A stretch of 6,880 bases of DNA from an uncultured Prevotella sp. (GCA_937916405.1 CALFUF010000188.1:1-6880); one strand, 5' to 3'. Positions 1 to 6,283 are shown, numbered from the stretch's first letter. A program made the numbers and translations. Notes: a model not told the origin generated them from the sequence alone.

Positions 1-355
1 CCTTGGGCTGACCTGGCTTCTTACGCTCAACCTCACGAGAGTCGCGGGTGAGGAAACCTTGTACCTTCAGGGTCTTCTTGTCCTCGGCATTCACCTTTAC
101 CAAAGCACGGGCAATGGCAAGGCGGAGTGCCTGGCTCTGACCAGTGAAACCACCACCGTCCAGGTTTGCCTTGATGTCATATTTCTCAGCCACCTCGAGC
201 AGGTTCAGCGGCTGCTTAACCACGTACTGCAGGATAGCTGAAGGGAAATACTCGGTTAAATCCTTCTTGTTGATCGTGATCTTGCCTGTGCCTTCGCTCA
301 GGTATACGCGAGCTACAGAGCTCTTACGACGACCGATTGCATTAATTACTTCCAT
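1..355 (-). CDS. rpsI: 30S ribosomal protein S9 (uS9), 3' end beyond the window
   Basis: The ATG at 355-353 opens a frame that stays open to the window edge, giving 118 residues that I translated by hand. It begins MEVINAIGRRKSSVARVYL, the usual S9 N-terminus, and has the conserved GGGFTGQSQA block at residues 67-76. The last visible residues (RDSREVERKKPGQPK) lead into the basic C-terminal tail, which in this family reaches toward the ribosomal P site. Bacteroidetes S9 is about 128 residues, so roughly ten are missing beyond the left edge. S9 is a 30S head protein that binds 16S rRNA. The gene starts 11 nt after the rplM stop with no separate promoter visible, so it is almost certainly co-transcribed with rplM. 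The region before the start is A-rich and has no strong Shine-Dalgarno site, as is usual in this phylum. Nothing is unusual in the visible part. Confidence 0.98.
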   Translation of the reverse strand, partial: MEVINAIGRRKSSVARVYLSEGTGKITINKKDLTEYFPSAILQYVVKQPLNLLEVAEKYDIKANLDGGGFTGQSQALRLAIARALVKVNAEDKKTLKVQGFLTRDSREVERKKPGQPK

Positions 356-366
356 TTTCTATCTTA

Positions 367-834
367 TTATTTATACTGGTTAATATCAATTGCTTTTGGT
401 TTCTGAGCCTCGTGCTTGTGCTCAGTTCCCTCATAAATATAGAGGTTGTCGAGCAGGCTGCGTCCCAGAGGGCCTTTTGGCAGCATGCCCTTCACAGCGT
501 GCTTCAGGAAACGCTCTACACCATAAGGAGTCTTACGGAGCTCAGCGGGAGTGCTGAAACGCTGACCACCGGGATAACCAGTATAACGGGTGTATACCTT
601 GTCAGTCTCTTTCTTGCCAGTGAATTTCACCTTAGCGGCATTAATGATGATTACATTGTCTCCACAATCCTGGTTAGGAGTGAAGTTTGGCTTGTACTTT
701 CCGCGAATCAGTTTCGCAACCTTAGAAGCAAGGCGGCCTACTACCTGATCGGTAGCGTCGATAACCACCCATTCCTTCTGCTCACGGGCAGCTTCCTTTG
801 ATACGGAAATGGTCTTGTAACTTAAAGTGTCCAT
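367..834 (-). CDS. rplM: 50S ribosomal protein L13 (uL13)
   Basis: The protein has 155 residues, about the normal length for Bacteroidetes L13. Recognisable blocks in order are WVVIDATDQVVGRLASKVAK near residues 22-41, the GDNVIIINAAKVKFTGKK segment, YTRYTGYPGGQ, and the late signature GMLPKGPLGRSLLDNLYIY. L13 is an early-assembling 50S protein that binds 23S rRNA. The ATG at 834 is preceded by A-rich sequence without a clear Shine-Dalgarno site. The roughly 15 residues before WVVIDA are typical of Bacteroidales L13, which supports this start. The gene is first in an rplM-rpsI unit, 11 nt from rpsI, and lies behind a long, possibly structured leader with its own promoter (835-1080). In other bacteria this pair is often autoregulated by L13; here that is only an inference from the leader. 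Confidence 0.98.
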   Translation of the reverse strand: MDTLSYKTISVSKEAAREQKEWVVIDATDQVVGRLASKVAKLIRGKYKPNFTPNQDCGDNVIIINAAKVKFTGKKETDKVYTRYTGYPGGQRFSTPAELRKTPYGVERFLKHAVKGMLPKGPLGRSLLDNLYIYEGTEHKHEAQKPKAIDINQYK

Positions 835-843
835 TTTTACTTT

Positions 844-1038
844 TAAATTTTACTACTAAAAAACATTTATACTTTTCTCTTACACACAAACAACACTACG
901 GCAGAGAGTCTAACGCTCCGCAGCAGTCTAACGTCTGTGCCTTTCGGCTGAACCATGATTCACAAACCGCAATGCCCGGCCAAAGACACCACTATTTACA
1001 CACGGCTCACGGGGATTCTAAGTCTCTCCCCAATAATC
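844..1038 (-). promoter_or_regulatory. 5' leader of rplM-rpsI, candidate ribosomal-protein autoregulatory RNA
   Basis: About 200 nt separate the promoter -7 box from the rplM start, and no convincing gene lies there. On the transcribed strand I see a GGGGA/TCCCC hairpin (1031-1027 with 1015-1011, 11-nt loop). There is also a stem of GGCACAGA (941-934) with TCTCTGCC (907-900), seven pairs around one C-C mismatch, enclosing a small GCT-GCGG-AGC hairpin. A GCC-GAAA-GGC hairpin with a GNRA-type loop (948-939) uses some of the same bases, so the two folds exclude each other. The 9-mer CGTTAGACT occurs twice (933-925 and 915-907). The last 60 nt before rplM are A/T-rich and look unstructured. From memory, a uL13 leader class has been proposed for Bacteroidia; membership here is unproven. 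All structures were found by eye. Confidence 0.5.
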
Positions 1039-1044
1039 GGACTG

Positions 1045-1077
1045 CAAAGGTACGGCTTTTCTCTTGAATGATGAAAA
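1045..1077 (-). promoter_or_regulatory. Bacteroidetes-type promoter for rplM-rpsI
   Basis: The minus strand reads TACCTTTG at 1052-1045, an exact match to the Bacteroidetes primary sigma factor -7 consensus TAnnTTTG. A T-rich TTTTC at 1077-1073 lies 20 nt upstream, where the -33 TTTG element is expected, though the match is weak. A better TTG at 1080-1078 sits 25 nt away, which is too far for the usual spacing. Transcription would start near 1036-1040, giving a leader of about 200 nt before the rplM ATG. It is the only TAnnTTTG-type box I recognised in the non-coding stretches. Confidence 0.7.
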
Positions 1078-1123
1078 CAAGAAACTAGATAAGCTAAAGA
1101 TTTAATATTATTTAACTCATCTA
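1073..1123 (-). terminator. possible intrinsic terminator after rseP
   Basis: Downstream of the rseP stop, TAGATGAG (1123-1116) can pair with CTTATCTA (1093-1086) over eight pairs including one G-U. The 22-nt loop is A/T-rich and itself partly palindromic. The stem is followed by the T-rich stretch GTTTCTTGTTTTC (1085-1073). The stem is weak in G+C and the T tract is interrupted, so this is a modest candidate. A second, smaller hairpin, TATAG-TCA-CTATA, lies just after the stop at about 1164-1152 but has no T tract. The tail of the candidate overlaps the -33 region of the rplM promoter. Confidence 0.35.
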
Positions 1124-1166
1124 ATCCTTTACGCGTACCTTATTATATTATTATAGTGACTATAGT

Positions 1167-2537
1167 TTATAGATAGCCCAACCAGCGAAGGATGTCATTG
1201 AGGTTGGCAACCACCATTAGCAGGATGAGGATGCCGAAGCCGACATATTCCGCACGGATCATAAACTCCTCGGAGGGCTTGCGACGGGTAATCATCTCGT
1301 AGAGCAGGAAGAGAACATGTCCACCGTCCAGGGCAGGGATGGGCAGGATGTTCATGAAGGCGAGAATGATACTGAGGAATGCGGTCATCTTCCAGAACAT
1401 ATACCAGTCCCACATCGGAGGGAAGAGACTGCCGATCGCTCCAAAACCACCAAGCGACTTAGCGCCGTCGGCAGTGAAGACGTATTTCAGGTCGTCAACA
1501 TAAGAGGCAAGTACGTTCCAACCATACTTGATTCCTGCGGGAATGCTCTCGAAGAATCCGTATTCCTTAGTGATGGGTTGGTAGAGCCCAGCGATGCTAC
1601 TTACCACAAAGCCCAGTTTCAGGTCAGGAGTGAGTTGTACTGTAGCCGTATCCGTCTTAGACTCATTGCCAAAGACGATGGTAACGGTACGTGCCTTCAG
1701 GCTGTCGGCAGGTGATGTGGCTGTATCCAACAAGTCCTGCCGACGCCCCAGCAGGTCGATAAACTCATTATATGAATCTACAGGACTGTCGTTCATGGCG
1801 AGAATCTTATCACCAGCCTTCATGCCGATCTTCTCAGCAGGTGTACCAGGAACGACGCTGTCAACCTTGGCAGGAATGAACGGACGAACAAATGAGGGAT
1901 CAGCCTTCAACATTCCAAGCAGGTTGAGGTTGCCAGGCAGATTGATACTCATCTTCTTACCGTCACGGATAATGTCCACACGCTTAGCCTCGGCAATGTC
2001 ACGATAAAGGTCGGCAGAGAAGTCCTTGAAAGCATTCTTCTCTGTGCCAATTAGTATATCACCATCTTTAAAACCATACGACTTTGCCTCTTGGTTGAAC
2101 TTCATACCCAGTGTCATGTCCTTCACAGGAATATAGGTATCTCCCCAGTAAAACAGAATCATGGAGTAGATAAACAAGGCGAGTAGGAAATTGACCAGCA
2201 CACCACCAATCATGATCAGCAGGCGCTGCCATGCTGGTTTTGTACGGAACTCCCATGGCTGTGCAGGTTGTTTCATCTGCTCTGTGTCGAAACTCTCGTC
2301 AATCATACCGGCTATCTTACAGTATCCGCCCAGTGGTAACCAGCCGATTCCGTATTCGGTATCACTGTTCTTGGGTTTGAACTTAAACAGACTGAACTTC
2401 CAATCGAAGAAGATATAGAATTTCTCCACTCTTACTCCAAAGAGTTTGGCGAAGAAGAAATGCCCGCCCTCATGCAGTAATACCAGCAAAGAGATGGCAA
2501 GAATGAATTGTAATACTCTGATTAAAAATACTTCCAT
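1167..2537 (-). CDS. rseP: RIP metalloprotease RseP (site-2 protease family, M50)
   Basis: A 456-residue inner-membrane zinc protease. The first hydrophobic segment (about residues 4-24) runs into the catalytic HEGGH motif at 22-26, where His22 and His26 bind zinc and Glu23 is the catalytic base. A second membrane segment lies near 103-131. Two periplasmic PDZ-like modules follow: a divergent one containing GFKDGD (155-160), and a clear one at about 221-265 with VPGTPAEKIGMKAGDKIL. The third membrane segment leads into NILPIPALDGGH (396-407), whose LDG supplies the third zinc ligand, Asp404. The last segment is near 431-449. The family cuts membrane-bound anti-sigma factors and leftover signal peptides within the bilayer; the Bacteroidetes substrates are not evident here. 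The start is preceded only by A-rich sequence. The gene follows dxr by 55 bp and is probably the last gene of its operon. All catalytic elements look intact. Confidence 0.95.
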   Translation of the reverse strand: MEVFLIRVLQFILAISLLVLLHEGGHFFFAKLFGVRVEKFYIFFDWKFSLFKFKPKNSDTEYGIGWLPLGGYCKIAGMIDESFDTEQMKQPAQPWEFRTKPAWQRLLIMIGGVLVNFLLALFIYSMILFYWGDTYIPVKDMTLGMKFNQEAKSYGFKDGDILIGTEKNAFKDFSADLYRDIAEAKRVDIIRDGKKMSINLPGNLNLLGMLKADPSFVRPFIPAKVDSVVPGTPAEKIGMKAGDKILAMNDSPVDSYNEFIDLLGRRQDLLDTATSPADSLKARTVTIVFGNESKTDTATVQLTPDLKLGFVVSSIAGLYQPITKEYGFFESIPAGIKYGWNVLASYVDDLKYVFTADGAKSLGGFGAIGSLFPPMWDWYMFWKMTAFLSIILAFMNILPIPALDGGHVLFLLYEMITRRKPSEEFMIRAEYVGFGILILLMVVANLNDILRWLGYL

Positions 2538-2592
2538 TATTATTTACTATTTTTCTTTTAGACGTTATATACTTTGAAATAGTTGCAAGTAT

Positions 2593-3750
2593 CTATTTCA
2601 TTAACTCTGTGGCAATCTGTCGTGCCTCCGCATCGGTAGCGACATAGGTCTCGTATGTCGGGTTGGCATCGTAGGTGCATCTTACCATCGTCTCAGCGAT
2701 GATGTCGCTCATTTGCAGGAAACTACACTTATCCTCTAAGAATCCGCGGTTCACAATCTCGTTGGCAGCATTCACGATGCACGGCATGTTACCACCGCGC
2801 TGGATCGCCTCAAAAGCGAGGGCAAGACAGCGGAATTTCTTCACATCGGGCTCGAAGAACTCCAGTTTCTGGGCTGCGAAGAGGTCGAGACGCTCCCCAG
2901 AGAGGGTCAGTCGCTTAGGATAAGAGAAGGCATACTGGATAGGCAATCGCATGTCAGGAACACCGAGTTGTGCCTTAATGGCACCGTCTTGGAACTGGAC
3001 AGCACTATGCACGATACTCTGTGGGTGTACCAATACCTGTATCTGCGAGGCTTTCACGCCAAAGAGCCATTTCGCCTCTATCACCTCGAATCCCTTGTTC
3101 ATCATTGAGGCAGAGTCAATCGTGATCTTCGCACCCATGTCCCATGTCGGATGGCGTAGGGCATCATCCTTCGTCACTTTGGCAATCTGCTCCATCGACA
3201 TATTACGGAAAGGACCGCCACTTGCTGTGAGCAGGATTTTCTCGATGGGGTTATGGTCCTCACCGACCAGACTCTGGAAGATAGCGGAGTGCTCACTATC
3301 CACAGGCAGGATGGGTGCATGATATTGGGTTGCGAGGTCCTGTATCAACTCACCAGCGACCACCAGTGTCTCTTTGTTGGCAAGGGCAATCGCCTTACGA
3401 GCCTTGATGGCGTGAATGGTTGGAGAGAGTCCTGCGAATCCTACCATAGCAGTCAATACCATATCGATAGGACCAGCCTCCACGATTTCGTCGAGAGCCT
3501 TTTGTCCTGCATATACTTTCACGTCGGGTAGGTCGTCCATCAGCCGTTTGAGCTCGTTGTAACGTGTCTCGTTGGCAATGACGATGGCGGCAGGTTTGAA
3601 CTGGTGCGCCTGTTGTGCAAGTAGTTCTACCTTATTATTAGCCGTTAGGCAATATACCTCATAGAGATCTGAGTGTTCCTCGATGACCTGAAGTGCTTGT
3701 GTGCCGATTGACCCCGTAGAGCCCAGGATAGCTATTTGTCTTTTCTTCAT
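2593..3750 (-). CDS. dxr: 1-deoxy-D-xylulose-5-phosphate reductoisomerase (IspC)
   Basis: A 385-residue cytoplasmic enzyme of normal family length. It rearranges and reduces 1-deoxy-D-xylulose 5-phosphate to 2-C-methyl-D-erythritol 4-phosphate using NADPH, the first committed step of the MEP isoprenoid pathway and the target of fosmidomycin. The NADPH-binding GSTGSIG lies at residues 10-16 and the conserved ANKE at 124-127. The metal ligands appear as Asp151 and Glu153 in LPVDSEHSAIFQ, and Glu222 in NKGFE. SGGPF (177-181) and RHPTWDMG (199-206) match the substrate and flexible-loop region, and HPQS (242-245) is present. The C-terminal domain has the typical IVNAANE. Its ATG overlaps the rimM stop as ATGA (3750-3747), implying translational coupling. 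It ends in TAG. Isoprenoids from this pathway supply undecaprenyl phosphate, a functional link to murA in the same cluster. Confidence 0.98.
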   Translation of the reverse strand: MKKRQIAILGSTGSIGTQALQVIEEHSDLYEVYCLTANNKVELLAQQAHQFKPAAIVIANETRYNELKRLMDDLPDVKVYAGQKALDEIVEAGPIDMVLTAMVGFAGLSPTIHAIKARKAIALANKETLVVAGELIQDLATQYHAPILPVDSEHSAIFQSLVGEDHNPIEKILLTASGGPFRNMSMEQIAKVTKDDALRHPTWDMGAKITIDSASMMNKGFEVIEAKWLFGVKASQIQVLVHPQSIVHSAVQFQDGAIKAQLGVPDMRLPIQYAFSYPKRLTLSGERLDLFAAQKLEFFEPDVKKFRCLALAFEAIQRGGNMPCIVNAANEIVNRGFLEDKCSFLQMSDIIAETMVRCTYDANPTYETYVATDAEARQIATELMK

Positions 3751-4253
3751 AGTTCTAATAATCCGTCAGGGATTTCCATTTTTATTGTTCTTTCCTTGGT
3801 ATTGATATCCGTGATAAGGTCGCCAGAGGCAGGAATCAGTTGTCCGTCCTCCAATTCAAACAGCACATTGGCAGTGCTGTCATCAATAGCGGCGATGGTA
3901 CCTACCTTCTTGTCTCCCTTAGCTTCTATTATGTCGAAGCCTACCAGACTGGTGAGGGTGGGGGTGTCGTCCTCCTCGGCAAGGGCACGAGGGAAGAAGA
4001 CATCACAACCAGTGAGTTCAGAGGCACGTTCTTGTGTGTCTATGTCGCAGAACTTCACAAGGGCGAGGGAGTCAGAGCGGAAACGGTATTCTTCCATGAA
4101 GAAGGGTACGAGGATGCCGTCTATGCTCAGGATAAGGTATTCTGCATCGGTACGGTCGAAGACATCATCGTCAATTTGGAACGATACTTCCCCCTTGATG
4201 CCATGCGCCTTTCCGAGTCTTCCTATCTTATATACTTCCTCTTGTCTGATCAT
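3747..4253 (-). CDS. rimM: ribosome maturation factor RimM
   Basis: A 168-residue protein of normal RimM length. The N-terminal RimM barrel opens with the signature GRLGKAHGIKGEV (residues 11-23). A second domain of PRC-barrel type (about 100-168) contains LVGFDII, then VGTIAAIDDSTANVLFEL, and ends in the typical IPDGLLEL. RimM binds the 30S head near S19 and helps late 16S rRNA processing and assembly. In E. coli it lies beside rpsP and trmD; here it sits between murA and dxr, an order I know from Bacteroidales. Both boundaries are 4-nt ATGA overlaps (4253-4250 with murA, 3750-3747 with dxr). A GAGAG lies just before the ATG inside the murA end, and the coupling fixes this start. The acidic stretch EEDD (93-96) forms the linker. 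Nothing appears damaged. Confidence 0.95.
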   Translation of the reverse strand: MIRQEEVYKIGRLGKAHGIKGEVSFQIDDDVFDRTDAEYLILSIDGILVPFFMEEYRFRSDSLALVKFCDIDTQERASELTGCDVFFPRALAEEDDTPTLTSLVGFDIIEAKGDKKVGTIAAIDDSTANVLFELEDGQLIPASGDLITDINTKERTIKMEIPDGLLEL

Positions 4254-5566
4254 ACTCTCTTAATACATGCTCCTAAGGCATTCAGACGGTCCTCGATATG
4301 TTCATAACCGCGATCTATCTGCTCAATATTACTGATGGTACTCGTACCATTGGCACTCATGGCGGCAATTAGCAGAGCGATACCTGCGCGGATATCAGGA
4401 CTGGACATTCTGCTGGCACGTAAGGTCAGCTTGCGGTCATGTCCTACAACAACGGCACGATGGGGATCGCAGAGAATGATCTGCGCCCCCATGTCGATGA
4501 GGCGGTCGACAAAGAACAGACGGCTCTCGAACATCTTCTGGTGGAACAGCACGGAACCGCGAGCCTGTGTCGCTACCACGATCAGTACACTGAGCAAGTC
4601 AGGGGTTAGTCCTGGCCATGGTGCATCGGCAAGTGTCATAATGGTACCGTCGATAAACGAGTCGACCACATAGTGCTTCTGCCTAGGGATATAAAGGTCG
4701 TCACCATCAGCCTCTACCTTCACACCCAGGCGGCGGAAGGCATCAGGGATGATGCCAAGGTCTTTCAGGGATACGTCTTTGATACGTACACCATCCCCCA
4801 CCATGGCAGCCATACCGATGAAAGAGCCGACCTCAATCATGTCGGGCAACAGACGATGCTTGGTACCATGCAACTGGTCCACACCAACAATGGTGAGTAG
4901 GTTGCTACCTATCCCGCTGATATTAGCACCCATGTGGTTCAGCATGTGGCAGAGTTGTTGTACGTAAGGCTCACAAGCCGCATTATAGATCATCGTCGTA
5001 CCCTGTGCGAAGACGGCTGCCATAATAATATTTGCCGTACCTGTCACGGAAGCTTCGTCAAGCAGCATATAAGACCCTACCAACCTCCCCTGCTTAGGGG
5101 AGGCTTTTATTTCGTAGACATTACGGTCTTCTACATGATGGAATTTGGCTCCCAGTTTCTCAAAACCCAGGAAATGCGTGTCCAGTCGGCGGCGTCCTAT
5201 CTTGTCACCACCAGGTTTGGTGATGACAGCTTTACCCATACGAGCCAGCAGTGGACCAATCATCATAACGGAGCCGCGTAGCTGAGCGCATTTGTTGACA
5301 AACTCATCACTCTGCAAGTACTCCAAGTCGAGTTGGTCAGCTTGGAAAGTGAAAGTGTTGGCTGAGGGGTGTTCAACCTTCACGCTGATATCTTTCAGCA
5401 GTTGGATGAGGTTGTTGACATCGCGGATGTCCGGGATATTTTGGATGGTCACTTTCTCACTGGTGAGCAACGTGGCACAGATAACCTGCAAAGCCTCGTT
5501 CTTCGCCCCCTGTGGTATGATCGTACCACTGAGCAGATGTCCACCTTCTATCTGGAATGATGCCAT
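4250..5566 (-). CDS. murA: UDP-N-acetylglucosamine 1-carboxyvinyltransferase MurA (Asp-type)
   Basis: A 438-residue cytoplasmic enzyme that moves enolpyruvate from phosphoenolpyruvate to UDP-GlcNAc, the first committed step of peptidoglycan synthesis. Visible family elements are GAKNEAL with Lys22-Asn23, the catalytic loop KPGGDKIGRRRLD (117-129) with Arg126, DEASVTGTANI near 170-179, LTPD with Asp323 as the likely general base, and DIRAG with Arg393. The loop residue that is Cys115 in E. coli is Asp121 here. Other bacteria with Asp at this position are intrinsically fosfomycin-resistant and still active. Residues 154-165 (about 5072-5107) are encoded by a sequence holding a perfect 8-bp palindrome, and appear slightly longer than in relatives as I remember them. 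The ATG follows the DUF4290 TAA with no gap and has AGAAG just upstream; the gene ends in an ATGA overlap with rimM. Confidence 0.97.
   Translation of the reverse strand: MASFQIEGGHLLSGTIIPQGAKNEALQVICATLLTSEKVTIQNIPDIRDVNNLIQLLKDISVKVEHPSANTFTFQADQLDLEYLQSDEFVNKCAQLRGSVMMIGPLLARMGKAVITKPGGDKIGRRRLDTHFLGFEKLGAKFHHVEDRNVYEIKASPKQGRLVGSYMLLDEASVTGTANIIMAAVFAQGTTMIYNAACEPYVQQLCHMLNHMGANISGIGSNLLTIVGVDQLHGTKHRLLPDMIEVGSFIGMAAMVGDGVRIKDVSLKDLGIIPDAFRRLGVKVEADGDDLYIPRQKHYVVDSFIDGTIMTLADAPWPGLTPDLLSVLIVVATQARGSVLFHQKMFESRLFFVDRLIDMGAQIILCDPHRAVVVGHDRKLTLRASRMSSPDIRAGIALLIAAMSANGTSTISNIEQIDRGYEHIEDRLNALGACIKRV
5072..5103. repeat. palindrome inside murA resembling the intergenic repeat
   Basis: On the plus strand cctcccct (5084-5091) and aggggagg (5096-5103) form a perfect 8-bp inverted repeat around gctt. 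It is preceded by agaccc at 5073-5078 and caac at 5081-5084. The same order of blocks, AGACCC then CAACC or CTGTC, then CCCCT, CTTAGGGG and GG, occurs in the repeat arms at 6163-6197 and 6247-6283. It stays in frame and encodes about SPKQGRLVGS (residues 156-165) of MurA. Common origin with the intergenic repeat is an inference from block order; the palindrome itself is read directly. Confidence 0.55.
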
Positions 5567-6154
5567 TTACTTCTTTTTTTTGCCGTTACTCTTAGGTGCT
5601 ATACTCTCAAAGCGGAAACTCGACAAGTCAATTTGTATTTTCCCGTCAGTGAATCGGGCAATGTCATCAGCAACCTTCTCGTCGTCCATAGAGCCATGAC
5701 CCCATGCGGCAAGGTTACGCTTCATCTGGTTTGCGGTCAGACGTACCAGCTCGTCACGCTCCTCTCCCTCGGGCATGGTCTTCAACTTCTCGAACAGTTC
5801 CTCTATCAGTCTGCCGTAATGGCGCATACGGGCACCACCGGTGGGGTGTTCCAGAGGCTCGGGCTTCGACAGGATTTTCTCTGCCTCGCTCACATCAAAG
5901 GGCCAGTCGATATCCAGTTGCTTGCGACTCATCAGGTAGAGATGGTCCCAAAGTGCCTGCTCGGCATTCGCACTATCCTGCACCTGTGGGTTCTTGCTCT
6001 CCATCAGTCGGATGATAGTCTCTGCGCAAAGCTGTCGCTCCTCCTTGGTGGGAAGACTGACGGCGTGGTCGACCATCTTCTGTATCTCACGCCCATACTC
6101 AGGCATCAGCAACTTCTCCCGTTGCGTGTTGTAGTCTAATCCTTCTATATTCAT
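5567..6154 (-). CDS. DUF4290 domain-containing protein, function unknown
   Basis: A 195-residue soluble-looking protein that I recognise as the Bacteroidetes-specific DUF4290 family, mainly from its YNTQREKLLMPEYGR opening (residues 8-22) and its place before murA. It has no signal peptide or membrane segment. Other probably conserved stretches are WDHLYLMSRKQLDIDWPFD (69-87), HPTGGARMRHYGRLIEEL (103-120) and NQMKRNLAAWGHGS (142-155). Most of it looks helical and charged. It ends in a basic KKKK tail coded by a run of eight A followed by GAAG. The TAA is followed directly by the murA ATG, so the two are probably translationally coupled. The first ATG (6154) fits the family N-terminus, with no Shine-Dalgarno site before it. 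No catalytic motif is recognisable. A role near cell wall or ribosome biogenesis is only suggested by its neighbours. Confidence 0.88.
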   Translation of the reverse strand: MNIEGLDYNTQREKLLMPEYGREIQKMVDHAVSLPTKEERQLCAETIIRLMESKNPQVQDSANAEQALWDHLYLMSRKQLDIDWPFDVSEAEKILSKPEPLEHPTGGARMRHYGRLIEELFEKLKTMPEGEERDELVRLTANQMKRNLAAWGHGSMDDEKVADDIARFTDGKIQIDLSSFRFESIAPKSNGKKKK

Positions 6155-6162
6155 AATTACAC

Positions 6163-6283
6163 CCCCCTAAGTTAGGGGTTGGGGGTCTGAACAAGCGGAA
6201 ATCAGACGCCATTAGTTATTATATGTTCTTGTCGCGTAAGGGGCTGCGCTTGTTCAGACCCCCTGTCCCCCTAACTTAGGGGG
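6163..6283. repeat. REP/MITE-like inverted-repeat element between tsaB and DUF4290
   Basis: Two arms of about 35 nt (6163-6197 and 6247-6283) are near-perfect reverse complements, differing by a short 2-versus-3-nt segment and one G. Each arm contains its own palindrome (CCCCCTAAGTTAGGGG type), then GGGGG, then TCTGAACAAGCG pointing inward. The 49-nt centre (6198-6246) is mixed and non-coding. The element fills nearly all of the 116-bp gap, and its right arm covers the tsaB stop codon. A transcript of either strand could fold into a long G+C-rich hairpin. No target duplication is visible at the outer edges and there is no T tract, so I do not call it a terminator. I saw no TAnnTTTG promoter for DUF4290 in it. 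Confidence 0.8.

Noticed and set aside
867..956. A 29-codon minus-strand reading frame in the rplM leader, its TAA directly followed by a 7-codon frame (866-843)
   Set aside because: There is no ribosome-binding signal or protein-like composition, and it overlaps the predicted stems and the repeated 9-mer. It is more likely chance within a structured leader.
798..1067. Plus-strand open frame of 89 codons over the non-coding stretch
   Set aside because: It runs antisense to the promoter and leader, resembles no family I know, and has no promoter or start signal.
2569..2592. Inverted repeat ATACTT/AAGTAT with a 12-nt loop just after the dxr stop
   Set aside because: It has only six A/T-rich pairs and no T tract, so it is too weak to call a terminator or regulatory site.
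3736..4307. Long plus-strand open frames opposite rimM, up to 175 codons
   Set aside because: They are antisense shadows of a clearly recognised gene, with serine-rich or random composition and no family motif.
5633..6139. Plus-strand open frame of 168 codons opposite DUF4290
   Set aside because: The minus-strand frame has family motifs and coupled spacing to murA; the plus-strand frame has neither.
6218..6223. TATAAT on the minus strand in the centre of the repeat, a possible promoter for DUF4290
   Set aside because: It lacks a matching upstream box at proper spacing, and Bacteroidetes primary promoters use TAnnTTTG rather than the E. coli consensus.
6163..6283. The paired palindromes as a CRISPR fragment
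   Set aside because: The units are inverted rather than direct repeats, there is only one intervening segment, and no cas gene is present.
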